Assembly (NCBI RefSeq): GCF_002709775.1
Contig: NZ_PAQR01000037.1
Span: 1 to 64,000, forward strand
Origin: Thalassospira sp.
Lineage (GTDB): Bacteria > Pseudomonadota > Alphaproteobacteria > Rhodospirillales > Thalassospiraceae
Direction: 5' to 3'
Length of the DNA stretch: 64,000 nt
Shown here: piece by piece, positions 34,186 to 42,915 of the stretch
Numbering within the stretch: the stretch's first letter is position 1
How the letters are laid out: every line of letters begins with the position of its first letter
Program-made: the position numbers and the translations under genes
The notes under the pieces: generated by a model
The model's database searches: none
Seen by the model: only the letters and a program-made list of their open reading frames with translations
Told to the model about the DNA's origin: nothing

Positions 34186-34905
34186 TCAGCCTTTCGGGTT
34201 CTCGGCGCTCCACCACAGATCGACGGGGACATCGTTCTGCTGCAAGATGGCGCGAACCGGCATCTCTTCGATTTCCGTGCCGTTTTTCGCGGTCTCATAG
34301 GTCGACCATTTGGACTGTCCGGTAATATGAATTGCAATGTACCGGGCATTAAGGATAGCGGGCAAAGTCATGCTGATGCGCGGGACCGGGGATACGGTCG
34401 GGCGGGCAGCGGCGACCAGTTCGCTATGCTTGGGATAAAGCCCCTTATCAAGGGCTTCAGGGGTTGAGGACGGGAAAAGCGATGCGGTATGGCCGTCATC
34501 CCCCATCCCCAGAAATACGATATCAAGCGGCCAGTGCATTTCCGTGCGCAAACGTGCGCTTACGGTTTCGACCGCGTCTTCCGGACTGGTGTCCGATGTT
34601 TTCAGCGAGACAAAGCGGGCATTCTGCGCTTCGTTGATAAACAGGTTATCGCGCACAAGCTTTTCATTGGACTGATCATCATCAAGCCCGACCCAGCGAT
34701 CATCACCCAAGGTAACAATCACCTTTGACCAATCAAGACGGGCCTGGGAAAGGGTTTGAAACAGCGGCTTGGGAAAACGTCCACCGGCAACAGCCATGCT
34801 GGCATGTCCGCGGGTTGCGATGGCAAATTCCAGACGATCAACGGTTTCCTTGACCATTGCCGCAAGCATTTCATCGCCGCTTTTAAATGTGCGTTCGTTT
34901 GTCAT
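34186..34905 (-). CDS. pgl: 6-phosphogluconolactonase (DevB type)
   Basis: A 239-residue DevB/NagB-fold lactonase that hydrolyses 6-phosphogluconolactone. Visible family blocks are [16 protein letters not shown] near residue 40, [26 protein letters not shown] (about 65-90) and the catalytic [14 protein letters not shown] (about 131-144). It sits between zwf and edd. The pathway order and spacing (85 bases from zwf, 5 from edd) fit one transcript. Confidence 0.95.
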   Translation of the reverse strand: MTNERTFKSGDEMLAAMVKETVDRLEFAIATRGHASMAVAGGRFPKPLFQTLSQARLDWSKVIVTLGDDRWVGLDDDQSNEKLVRDNLFINEAQNARFVSLKTSDTSPEDAVETVSARLRTEMHWPLDIVFLGMGDDGHTASLFPSSTPEALDKGLYPKHSELVAAARPTVSPVPRISMTLPAILNARYIAIHITGQSKWSTYETAKNGTEIEEMPVRAILQQNDVPVDLWWSAENPKG

Positions 34906-34990
34906 GTCTTCTTCCCGAAATTGGGGTCATCGCGTCGTTGTGCAAGTCCAATGCCCGCCCCATCAGGGCGGACACCGGGAAAGCGCAATT

Positions 34991-36484
34991 CTAGAACCCG
35001 GCTTCTTCGTTCCAGGTCCGGCCATCGCGTTCGATCAATGCAATGGCAGCAGACGGGCCCCACGTTCCGGCGGTGTATCCCTTGGGCGTGACATGATTGT
35101 TCTGCCACGCTTCCTGAATGGCATCGACCCACTGCCAGGCAATGTCCTGTTCATCGCGACGGACAAACAGCGTGTTGTTGCCATCAATCGCATCAAGCAA
35201 CAGACGCTCATAGGCATCGGGGCTTCGGCCACCAAAGGCCTCGGCAAAGGACAGGTTGAGTGCCGTCGGGCGCAAACGCACAAGACCCGGTCCCGGGTTC
35301 TTGTTATTGAGCACAAGATGGATACCGTCGTCAGGCTGCAGGCGCAGGACCAGCTTGTTGGCCTGATAGTTGGTCATGGACTTTGCCAGCGGGAAAATCT
35401 GGTGCGGGACGTCGCGGAACTGAATGACGATTTCCGAATGACGCTTGGGCAGACGTTTGCCCGTGCGCAGATAGAACGGAACACCTGACCAGCGCCAGTT
35501 ATCAAGTTCTGCCCGGATCGCGACAAAGGTTTCCGTGGTGCTGTCGGTATTGGCACCTTCTTCCTCAAGGTAACCCGGCACTTCCTTGCCACCCACAGCG
35601 CCCTTGCGGTACTGGCCACGAACGGTGGAGCTATCGATATTGGAATCGTTGATCGGTTGAAGGGCCTTGAGCACCTTGACTTTTTCATCACGAACGGCGT
35701 CCTGATCAAGGACATAGGGCGGTTCCATCGCAACAAGGCAGAGAAGCTGCAACATATGGTTCTGGACCATATCGCGCATGGCACCTGCATCGTCATAATA
35801 GGACCAGCGGCCCTCAACCCCGACTTCCTCGCCGACCGAAATCTGTACGTGATCGATATGCGCACTGTTCCAGAGCGGTTCAAACATTGCATTGGCAAAG
35901 CGCAGGATCATCAGGTTCTGCACCGTTTCCTTGCCAAGATAGTGGTCGATACGGAAAATCTGGCGTTCTTCGAACACTTCACCGATCTGGCCGTTGATTT
36001 CGCGGCAGCTTTCAAGATCGTGGCCCAGCGGCTTTTCAAGCACGACGCGGGAGTTCGGCGTTACCAGACCGGCCTTTTTGAGATTAAAGGCCATGTCGGC
36101 AAACAGTGACGGACTGGTCGAGAAATAATAGACGCGGTCACGATCCGGCTGATCAGACAGCTTTTCATGCAAAACCTTGAAGCCGCTCTCATCGCCGGCA
36201 GATACCTGCACATAGGCGATGCGGCTGGCGAACTTCGCCCAGATTTCTTTGTCAAACTCGCCTTCAGGAATGAATTTCTTCCCGGCTTCGAGCAGTTTGG
36301 CCCGGAAGTCTTCGTCGCTATGCTCGCTGCGCGATGCGCCAAAGATACGGGTTTCATCATCGAAACGCCCGGTGCGTTCCATTTCATACAGAGCGGGAAA
36401 AAGTTTGCGTAACGCCAGATCTCCGGTCCCACCGAAAATCACGATATCCGCGATACGATGCTTAAGCCTTTGCCTTTGTTTCAT
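34991..36484 (-). CDS. zwf: Glucose-6-phosphate 1-dehydrogenase
   Basis: A 497-residue NAD(P)-dependent dehydrogenase that oxidises glucose-6-phosphate and opens the Entner-Doudoroff and pentose phosphate routes. The nucleotide-binding motif IFGGTGDLALRKLFPALYEM is at residues 15-34, and the active-site signature RIDHYLGKE near 177-185. The start at 36484 precedes MKQRQRLKHRIADIV; an upstream ATG lacks family similarity. It is the first gene of the operon; about 800 non-coding bases separate it from the small gene at 37284. Confidence 0.96.
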   Translation of the reverse strand: MKQRQRLKHRIADIVIFGGTGDLALRKLFPALYEMERTGRFDDETRIFGASRSEHSDEDFRAKLLEAGKKFIPEGEFDKEIWAKFASRIAYVQVSAGDESGFKVLHEKLSDQPDRDRVYYFSTSPSLFADMAFNLKKAGLVTPNSRVVLEKPLGHDLESCREINGQIGEVFEERQIFRIDHYLGKETVQNLMILRFANAMFEPLWNSAHIDHVQISVGEEVGVEGRWSYYDDAGAMRDMVQNHMLQLLCLVAMEPPYVLDQDAVRDEKVKVLKALQPINDSNIDSSTVRGQYRKGAVGGKEVPGYLEEEGANTDSTTETFVAIRAELDNWRWSGVPFYLRTGKRLPKRHSEIVIQFRDVPHQIFPLAKSMTNYQANKLVLRLQPDDGIHLVLNNKNPGPGLVRLRPTALNLSFAEAFGGRSPDAYERLLLDAIDGNNTLFVRRDEQDIAWQWVDAIQEAWQNNHVTPKGYTAGTWGPSAAIALIERDGRTWNEEAGF

Positions 36485-37210
36485 TATGCCCTTAGCCTTC
36501 CAACGTTTTCTTCCCGTCGCCAAGGTGGGACCCCGGATCTTGCGATCCTGGCAGACAATCGGGGCACGGCCGATGCCGTGATGCAGAACCGGATTTTCCG
36601 ATCCTGCCTGCTTTTTGTCACCTCACAGGAATATGACACCCTGACTGTGACCGAATTCTGTCATCAGATGACTGACGACCGGAACCCTGATGTCCGGCCC
36701 TGCTGTGTCCTGAGCAGCAAGGCTAATTTATCAGGTTCCTAACGCGCACTGTTACACGATCCATGGGGGCAAGACCACTGCGATCACGCGCGATAGAAGA
36801 CGTTTTACCGAAATCCGGTTTAACCGTAACAGTTTGTTGCAAAACCACTGCAATTACAGCCGGATTTCCTGCATTTTAGGACAGTTGAAACATCGTGCAA
36901 CAATTTGATTCCAGCGACGCGACGGCGCCCTTAACCAAAACAGTTTGCACCTTTGCCAAGGCACGCCGGGTTTGTTGCAAAAATTGAACTGATTTGGGCG
37001 CCACGCATGATGTTCGCCTATGGTCCTCGTATGAGAACATTGAGAACATCACAACAAGACTCGCAGGGAATCGCAGTTTTCCGGGAGTTTTGGAGCCCAT
37101 CGCCCCACCTAAACCCCGTTCTCGTTGCAGTCCTTACCCAAAAATGAGAACATTTGTGAACGTTATTTAATCAAATTAAATCAATAACTTAAATAACAAT
37201 ACCCTCATTT
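36485..37210. promoter_or_regulatory. Non-coding region upstream of zwf with repeated TTGTTGC and TGAGAACAT motifs
   Basis: No supported gene lies here. TTTGTTGC occurs at 36833-36840 and 36971-36978, with the reverse GCAACAA at 36897-36903; the same 7-mer builds the palindrome ahead of phaZ (37760). A perfect 9-base tandem TGAGAACAT lies at 37032-37049, with another copy at 37145-37153 and a variant TGTGAACGT at 37155-37163. The zwf promoter must lie in the left part, but I could not assign it. An AT-only stretch (37165-37203) precedes the LexA boxes. Confidence 0.5.
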
Positions 37211-37254
37211 GTTCCAACTTTGTTCTTGATGGAACAAAATCAGAACAGTATGGT
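37211..37254 (+). promoter_or_regulatory. Double LexA (SOS) box and promoter of a small gene
   Basis: Two alphaproteobacterial SOS boxes lie back to back: GTTC-N7-GTTC at 37211-37225 and its complement GAAC-N7-GAAC at 37232-37246, six bases apart, a fully symmetric arrangement. A sigma-70-like promoter TTGATG (37226-37231), 17-base spacer, TATGGT (37249-37254) is interleaved with them, box 2 filling the spacer. LexA binding would shut this promoter. TTTGTTC/GAACAAA (37219-37238) is the perfect palindrome at the centre. Confidence 0.8.
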
Positions 37255-37283
37255 TTCTTCAGACAGATTGAGGAGGACAGACC

Positions 37284-37415
37284 ATGTTGAAACTGATTGA
37301 TAACCCGACCCGCTTGAACGAGCTTTGCAGCACGGTCGCTGTTGTCGGCAGCACAGGATTTTTCCTGTTCGTCATCGGACTTGGCATGGCCCAAACCCTT
37401 CGCGGTCTGATCTGA
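37284..37415 (+). CDS. 43-residue single-pass membrane protein, predicted SOS-induced
   Basis: A short open frame with a strong GAGGAGG Shine-Dalgarno 7-8 bases before the ATG. The protein starts MLKLIDNPTRLNELC, has one hydrophobic helix (about residues 16-36, VAVVGSTGFFLFVIGLG in its core) and ends AQTLRGLI. The N-terminal 14 residues are charged and probably cytoplasmic. I do not recognise the family. The promoter carries two LexA boxes, so it should be DNA-damage induced. Size, topology and control resemble small SOS-induced division inhibitors such as Caulobacter SidA, but no sequence match to SidA is claimed. Toxin-like membrane peptide is an alternative. Confidence 0.7.
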   Translation: MLKLIDNPTRLNELCSTVAVVGSTGFFLFVIGLGMAQTLRGLI

Positions 37416-37650
37416 GAATTCCCAACACACGTTATCTGTGTTTCCGAGGCCCGGACCATTAGCCACCAAGCTTTTGTCCATCACGGGCGTCTGACCGGCA
37501 GGCAACCCCGCACCCAAACCCTGTCCCGCCTGTCGGTCAGACCTTCCCTACGCCCGGTCTTCCCCAAATGGCCTTGGCAACCGCAATAATGATTTCCGCA
37601 TACTCCGCATACTGGCGCCGCTATTTCCCCGATAGCGGTGCTTTTTTTTT
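37416..37650 (+). ncRNA. Structured 3' region / candidate small RNA downstream of the SOS gene
   Basis: No gene is encoded, yet the stretch is highly structured. GTCTGACCGGCAGGC (37489-37503) pairs over 15 positions (one G-U) with GCCTGTCGGTCAGAC (37528-37542) around a 24-base C/A-rich loop. It ends at the strong terminator 37615-37650. It may be a long structured 3' UTR of the membrane-protein mRNA, or a processed small RNA. The C-rich loop is free to pair with G-rich leaders. No known RNA family recognised. Confidence 0.5.
37615..37650 (+). terminator. Strong intrinsic terminator
   Basis: GCGCCGCTAT (37615-37624) pairs with ATAGCGGTGC (37632-37641) and is followed by nine T residues. It ends the transcript that starts at the LexA-controlled promoter about 390 bases upstream. 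Confidence 0.92.
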
Positions 37651-38116
37651 GTTTTGGGCGCCCCAGGCACCAAAACCAGCCATCTGACAAATGCGAGTCT
37701 TGTTCACATTTGGCTCATACATTCCTGCGCAGGATATTGTCCGAACCTGAGAAAAACATTTGTTGCATCGCAACAACTTGCGCTGCATTGCAAAATTTCA
37801 CTCGACAAATCGGGGAAATTTCGTTTGAATCAGGGTGAAAAACGACAATTTGGACTTTCATCATACTTAATGGCTATTGCATGTAGGCCGAACTCACGTA
37901 GGCTTCGAGGCAATTACTGGATTTCTGCATGCTGGTAACCAGCCCTTTTGCTGTGCATCAGATCGGCCCACGCCATTTGGCGGTTCTGACCAGAATCCTT
38001 AAAAAATGCCAAGTCGCGCCTGCAGACGAACTGCGCGCGAACACAAACAGGATGAAAGCCGTAAACCAGGTTGGTGACCACTGAAGCGTTTGTCGGTCAC
38101 CCGGGAGTGAGAGTAA
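37651..38116. promoter_or_regulatory. phaZ upstream region with PhaR-like TGC/GCA palindromes
   Basis: This 466-base stretch holds TTGTTGCATCGCAACAA (37760-37776, perfect 7-bp arms, 3-base centre) followed directly by TTGC-N8-GCAA (37778-37793). TGC-N3-GCA sites of this kind are recognised by the PHA-responsive repressor PhaR in alphaproteobacteria such as Paracoccus. The site lies about 340 bases before phaZ. No ORF is supported here. Confidence 0.5.
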
Positions 38117-39406
38117 ATGCTGTATCACCTTTATGAATTGCAGCACGCCACAATAAGCCCGCTTCGCATGGCCGCTGACGCCAGCAAGAAGTGGCTGCGC
38201 AATCCGGCCAACCCGATGTCCTATACCCATCAGGGTCGGGCAGCAGCAGCAGCATGTGACGTGTTCACCCATATTACCCACCGTTACGGCAAACCGGAAT
38301 TCGGTCTGGACACCACGGTGATTGACGGCGAAACCGTTCCGATCACCGAAGAAGTCGTTCACAGCGAAGCTTTTTGCAATCTGTTGCATTTCAAGCGCGA
38401 AACCGACCATCTGAAAACGCAGCCCGATGACCCGCGCCTGTTGATCGTCGCCCCGCTTTCCGGGCACTTTTCAACCCTTCTGCGTGGCACGGTCGAAGCC
38501 CTTCTGCCCGATCATGACGTTTATATCACCGATTGGATTGATGCCCGTCTGGTGCCGGTCCATCTCGGCCATTTCGATCTGGATACCTATATCGATTACA
38601 TCATGCGCTTCCTGCGCAAGCTTGGCCCGAACACCCACATGATGGCAGTTTGCCAGCCCTCTGTGCCGGTGGTTGCGGCTGCATCGCTGATGGCCGCGGG
38701 CAATGAAACCTGCCAGCCGGCATCGATGACGCTGATGGGCGGGCCGATTGATACGCGTGAAAACCCGACCGAGGTCAACAAGTTCGCCAAGCAGCACAGC
38801 CTGGACTGGTTTGAACGCCACGTGATTTCGCATGTACCCCTGCCCCATGCGGGTGTAATGCGCCGTGTGTATCCGGGCTTCATGCAGCTTGCCGGCTTCA
38901 TGAGCATGAACTGGGATCGTCACGTTTCAGCCCATCACGACATGTTCAACCACCTTGTCGAAGGTGATGGCGAAAGTGCAGAAGCGAAACGCTCCTTCTA
39001 TCAGGAATATCTAGCCGTGATGGATATGACGGCCGAGTTTTACCTGCAGACTCTGAAGGTCGTGTTCCATGAACACAGCCTGCCGGAGGGCACCATGCGC
39101 TGGCAGGGTGTTCCGGTCGATCCGTCTGCCATCACCAAGACCGCCCTTCTGACGGTTGAAGGCGAACGTGATGACATTACCGGCATGGGTCAAACCCGTG
39201 CGGCGCACAAGCTGACCACCAACCTGCCTGACAGCATGCGCATGCATCACGTTCAGCAGGGTGTCGGCCATTACGGCGTCTTTAACGGCCGTCGCTGGCG
39301 CGAACAGATCAGCCCGCGGATCAAGGATTTCATCCGCCGCCATGATCACGAGGGAAAAGGTGCCCGCAGCGCCCCCAACGTTACCCATATCAACGCTGCC
39401 GAATAG
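38117..39406 (+). CDS. phaZ: Intracellular polyhydroxybutyrate depolymerase
   Basis: A 429-residue PhaZ1-type depolymerase that mobilises native PHB granules in the cytoplasm. The alpha/beta-hydrolase nucleophile elbow reads AVCQPSVPVV, with Cys179 in place of the usual serine, the hallmark of the Cupriavidus PhaZa1 class. Earlier family blocks are LLIVAPLSGHFSTLLRGTVE and DVYITDWIDARLVP. The catalytic His is expected in QQGVGHYGVFNGRRW near the C-terminus. It is monocistronic, with a terminator 22 bases downstream and a PhaR-like palindrome upstream. Confidence 0.94.
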   Translation: MLYHLYELQHATISPLRMAADASKKWLRNPANPMSYTHQGRAAAAACDVFTHITHRYGKPEFGLDTTVIDGETVPITEEVVHSEAFCNLLHFKRETDHLKTQPDDPRLLIVAPLSGHFSTLLRGTVEALLPDHDVYITDWIDARLVPVHLGHFDLDTYIDYIMRFLRKLGPNTHMMAVCQPSVPVVAAASLMAAGNETCQPASMTLMGGPIDTRENPTEVNKFAKQHSLDWFERHVISHVPLPHAGVMRRVYPGFMQLAGFMSMNWDRHVSAHHDMFNHLVEGDGESAEAKRSFYQEYLAVMDMTAEFYLQTLKVVFHEHSLPEGTMRWQGVPVDPSAITKTALLTVEGERDDITGMGQTRAAHKLTTNLPDSMRMHHVQQGVGHYGVFNGRRWREQISPRIKDFIRRHDHEGKGARSAPNVTHINAAE

Positions 39407-39427
39407 CGCCGACAGCGCAATCAATTT

Positions 39428-39461
39428 AAAAGCCGCCCTGTGCAAGGGGCGGCTTTTTTTA
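39428..39461 (+). terminator. Intrinsic terminator after phaZ
   Basis: AGCCGCCC (39431-39438) pairs with GGGCGGCT (39447-39454), with AAA before and seven T residues after. Confidence 0.93.
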
Positions 39462-39575
39462 TACATCCTGCCTGGGGCAATCAGATTACAATCAGGCTGC
39501 CCCGCACCACATCACGCTGCATCATGTAAAATTATTGATTGATCGATCTCGCGATCCCGCCCCGGAGCCTGCCCG

Positions 39576-41453
39576 TTGGAAATTCTGTCTTCTGCCTTAA
39601 TCTATCTTGTTGCCGCTGTGATCGCCGTACCGCTCGCACAGCGGCTTGGGCTTGGCTCTGTCCTTGGATATCTGATCGCGGGCCTGTTGATTGGGCCGGT
39701 CTTCGGCTTTATCGGCTCAGAGGCCGCCAATCTTCAGCATTTTGCCGAATTCGGTGTTGTCATGATGCTGTTTCTGGTCGGGCTTGAATTGCGCCCGTCC
39801 ATGTTATGGGACATGCGCGGGCAATTGATCGGACTTGGCGGCCTGCAGGTCCTCAGCTCAACCGCGATCATTGCCATCATCGCCCACACCGCCTTTGACC
39901 TGCCATGGCAGCAATCGGTTGCAGTTGGCATGGTGTTAGCGCTGTCATCGACCGCCATTGTCCTGCAAACACTGGGCGAAAAGGGCTGGTTTAAAACTGC
40001 GGGTGGCAAAAGTTCGTTTTCGGTTCTGCTGACCCAGGACATTGCCGTCATCCCGATGCTGGCGATCATGCCGCTTTTGGCCGTATCAGATACAGGTCAA
40101 ACCAACACCAGCAGCGCCGCAGGTACCGCCGATCCGACACAAAATGCGATCCTGCTGGATATGGTGCCGGACTGGGCGCAGATATTTGTGATTATCGCGG
40201 CGATTGCCACGATCGTCATTGGCGGACGCTATTTGATGCGACCCGTGTTTCGCTATATTGCCAAGACCCACCTGCGCGAAGTGTTTACCGCCGCCGCCCT
40301 GCTGCTGGTGATTTCCACCGCCCTTTTAATGGTCGCCATTGGCCTTAGCCCTGCCCTTGGCACGTTCCTGGCCGGTGTGGTTCTTTCCGACAGTGAATAC
40401 CGCCCGGAGCTTGAAAACGATATCGAACCCTTCAAGGGATTGCTGCTTGGACTGTTCTTCTTGACCGTCGGGGCTGGCATCAACCTCAATCTGCTGATCG
40501 ATGAACCGGCAACCCTGTTTGGTATTGCCTTTGGCATCATGGCGATCAAGGCGGCTGTTCTGTTTGTCATTTCATCGACAGCGCGCATGTGCGGTGCAGA
40601 CAGAACGCTGTTTTCGCTTGGCCTGTCCCAAGCCGGGGAATTTGCCTTTGTCCTGTTTGGAATGGCGGTTGGTGTTGGGGCGCTTCCCGGTGATCTGGTG
40701 CAGAAACTAACCCTTGCGGTTGCGCTGACCATGATGCTGACCCCGCTTGCGTTTCTGCTATATGAACGCGTGCTTGCACCGCGCATTGTCAAACACAGCG
40801 CACGCGATGCTGACGTTATTGATGATACCGGCAGCGTGGTTTTGGCCGGGATTGGCCGATTTGGGCAGATTGTCACCCGCTTGCTTGCGACCAATGGCCA
40901 TCGGGTGGTGGTTCTTGATCACGATCCGGAAGTGATTGAAAACCTTGGACGCATCGGGTTTCGCGCCTATTACGGCGATGCAATGCGCCCCGATCTTTTG
41001 CACAATACCGGCATTGAAAACGCCAAGCTTTTTGTTGCCGCCATTGATGATCGCGAAAAGCTGACATCGCTTGTCGCCCACGTTGCCAAGCATTATCCCA
41101 ATGTCCGCATCCTCGCGCGTGCGATCGACCGCCTACATGTGTTTGAACTTGAGAATGCCGGCGCACATTTCATCGAACGTGAGACATTTGAAAGTGCGCT
41201 TAATCTTGGCCGTGACGCCCTGATAGAACTTGGCGAAACGCCCGCGCGTGCGGAACGCAAAAAAACAGCATTCCGCAAGCATGACTTTGAAACACTCGAT
41301 AAATTGCGTGTGCGTTGGAACGACAGTGGCGTGGATAAGCAGTTCATTGACACCCTGCGCAGCCAGAATGCCACGCTGATTGAAATCATGCGCAACGAAC
41401 AGGAAGACAGTAACGCTGGCAACAACACAAAGGGCAATGGCAAGCCCGATTAA
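39576..41453 (+). CDS. Kef-type potassium/proton antiporter (CPA2 with TrkA-N domain)
   Basis: A 625-residue CPA2-family protein. Residues 1-390 form the membrane exchanger with 12 or so helices (LGYLIAGLLIGPVFGFI, FLVGLELRPSMLWDM, LALSSTAIVLQ, and LTQDIAVIPML). Residues about 415-540 form an RCK/TrkA-N domain with the Rossmann motif VLAGIGRFGQIVTRLLATNG. This layout matches KefB/KefC, which exchange K+ for H+ to protect against electrophiles. Translation starts at TTG (39576), with GGAG 8 bases upstream and no ATG nearby. No KefF/KefG partner is adjacent, so glutathione control is unproven. Confidence 0.9.
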   Translation: MEILSSALIYLVAAVIAVPLAQRLGLGSVLGYLIAGLLIGPVFGFIGSEAANLQHFAEFGVVMMLFLVGLELRPSMLWDMRGQLIGLGGLQVLSSTAIIAIIAHTAFDLPWQQSVAVGMVLALSSTAIVLQTLGEKGWFKTAGGKSSFSVLLTQDIAVIPMLAIMPLLAVSDTGQTNTSSAAGTADPTQNAILLDMVPDWAQIFVIIAAIATIVIGGRYLMRPVFRYIAKTHLREVFTAAALLLVISTALLMVAIGLSPALGTFLAGVVLSDSEYRPELENDIEPFKGLLLGLFFLTVGAGINLNLLIDEPATLFGIAFGIMAIKAAVLFVISSTARMCGADRTLFSLGLSQAGEFAFVLFGMAVGVGALPGDLVQKLTLAVALTMMLTPLAFLLYERVLAPRIVKHSARDADVIDDTGSVVLAGIGRFGQIVTRLLATNGHRVVVLDHDPEVIENLGRIGFRAYYGDAMRPDLLHNTGIENAKLFVAAIDDREKLTSLVAHVAKHYPNVRILARAIDRLHVFELENAGAHFIERETFESALNLGRDALIELGETPARAERKKTAFRKHDFETLDKLRVRWNDSGVDKQFIDTLRSQNATLIEIMRNEQEDSNAGNNTKGNGKPD

Positions 41454-41507
41454 ACCAGTTCACCACCGCCACCGTACGACAGAGCAGACATCACAAGAGG
41501 TCCGTTC

Positions 41508-42248
41508 ATGTCAGAAACCCCGACCGTGCATTTCACAAGCCTGCCGCGCGATCAGATTGCCATCGTGATTGGTGCGACCGGTGGCATCGGGGCGGCCTTT
41601 GTGCGGCACTTGCAGCAGTCCGGACATTTTTCAAAGGTTCTGGAATATTCACGTTCGACCAACCCTCGCCTGGATCTGACGGATCAGGCAACGATCACGC
41701 AGTGCGCGCAGGATGCAAAGACCTATGCCAACACGCATGATAACGACATTTGCCTAATTATTGATGCCACCGGCTATCTGCATGACGAGACGTTTCAGCC
41801 GGAAAAATCCATGCGCCAGATCGATCCGGACTATATGGCCAAGCAATTCCAGATCAACGCCATCGGCCCCGCGCTCTTGATGAAGCATTTCTGCCCGTTA
41901 TTGCCGAGGTCCGGCAAATCGGTATTTGCCACCCTGTCGGCCAAGGTTGGCAGCATTGGTGATAATCGTATGGGCGGTTGGTATGGCTATCGCGCAGCCA
42001 AGGCAGCCCTTAATCAGCTGGTGAAATGCAGCGCGATTGAAATCGGGCGCAACAAGCGCGAAGCCATCTGTGTCGCCCTGCATCCAGGCACGGTTGATAC
42101 CGGCCTTTCAGGGCCGTTTGCCAAATCAGGTCTTCGCGTTCAAAGCCCGTTTGAGGCGACAGCGAACATGCTTGCCGTTCTTGACCAACTGACTGCAGAG
42201 AGTTCCGGTGGGTTCTTTGCCTATGACGGCGAAAAGCTGCCCTGGTAG
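41508..42248 (+). CDS. Short-chain dehydrogenase/reductase (CsgA-like SDR)
   Basis: A 246-residue classical SDR. The NAD(P)-binding motif is GATGGIGAAFV (about residues 22-32), and the catalytic Tyr and Lys lie in YGYRAAKAALNQ (about 161-172); the Ser is in ATLSAKVGSIGD. Residues near the C-terminus (VALHPGTVDTGLSGPF) match the CsgA/C-factor-like SDR group. The substrate is unknown. It follows the Kef gene by 54 bases and could share its transcript; it is convergent with nudK. Confidence 0.87.
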   Translation: MSETPTVHFTSLPRDQIAIVIGATGGIGAAFVRHLQQSGHFSKVLEYSRSTNPRLDLTDQATITQCAQDAKTYANTHDNDICLIIDATGYLHDETFQPEKSMRQIDPDYMAKQFQINAIGPALLMKHFCPLLPRSGKSVFATLSAKVGSIGDNRMGGWYGYRAAKAALNQLVKCSAIEIGRNKREAICVALHPGTVDTGLSGPFAKSGLRVQSPFEATANMLAVLDQLTAESSGGFFAYDGEKLPW

Positions 42249-42254
42249 CGAGAC

Positions 42255-42890
42255 CTATTTGCCAAGCAGACCGGTCAGAAGCGCGTGCTGCAACAAGATG
42301 ACGGTCTTGGCATCACGGATGCGGCCATCGGTAATCATCGGCAGGATGTCATCGAACGGGACTTCAAGAACGTCGATATCTTCGCCCTCTTCAAGCAGCC
42401 CACCGCCCTCGCCTTCGCGATGTTCGCGGGTGACTTCGGCAACGAACAGATGCAGGCGTTCGGTGACCGACCCCGGGCTCATGAAAAGATCAAAGACCTG
42501 AACGAGCTTGCCGATCTTATAGCCCGTTTCTTCCTCGACCTCGGCAATGACGGCCAACATCGGGTCACGGTCATCAAGGACACCCGCGGGCACTTCGATC
42601 AACATGCCGTCTTCGTTGCCATTCACGAAGCTTGGCATCCGGAATTGCTTCGTCAGAATGACGGTGCGATCGGCAAGGTTATATAGCAACACACCCGCAC
42701 CATTGCCACGGTCATAGGCCTCGCGGGTTTGGTGCTGCCATGAACCATCTGTGCGTTTCAGATCAAACCCGACGCGATAAAGGCGGTACCAGTTGTCCGA
42801 CAGGCAATCGATGTCACGCACCCGGACGTGATCCTGTTTGGGGATCGACCAGCCATTTGGAAGATCAGAAGGAAGATCGGGATCAGACAC
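42255..42890 (-). CDS. nudK: NUDIX hydrolase, GDP-mannose pyrophosphatase (NudK) type
   Basis: A 211-residue NUDIX enzyme. DRGNGAGVLLYNLADRTVILTKQFRMP and VNGNEDGMLIEVPAG match NudK, followed by the Nudix box region GVLDDRDPMLAVIAEVEEETGY (about residues 103-124; the usual REUxEE arginine is Ala here). NudK hydrolyses GDP-mannose and related sugar nucleotides. The start codon is GTG (42890) with AGGAA 8 bases upstream. It lies 25 bases downstream of the alpha/beta hydrolase gene on the same strand. The altered Nudix box residue could affect activity or specificity. Confidence 0.83.
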   Translation of the reverse strand: MSDPDLPSDLPNGWSIPKQDHVRVRDIDCLSDNWYRLYRVGFDLKRTDGSWQHQTREAYDRGNGAGVLLYNLADRTVILTKQFRMPSFVNGNEDGMLIEVPAGVLDDRDPMLAVIAEVEEETGYKIGKLVQVFDLFMSPGSVTERLHLFVAEVTREHREGEGGGLLEEGEDIDVLEVPFDDILPMITDGRIRDAKTVILLQHALLTGLLGK

Positions 42891-42915
42891 GGTGACGTTC
42901 CTTTTTTTCTGTCAC

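Noticed and set aside
37032-37049. Tandem TGAGAACAT as a LexA box
   Set aside because: GAAC half sites are 5 bases apart, not 7; kept only as an unexplained repeat.
36876-37517. Short minus-strand frames in the zwf-phaZ intergenic region
   Set aside because: No ribosome sites and they run across the LexA boxes and the supported plus-strand small gene.
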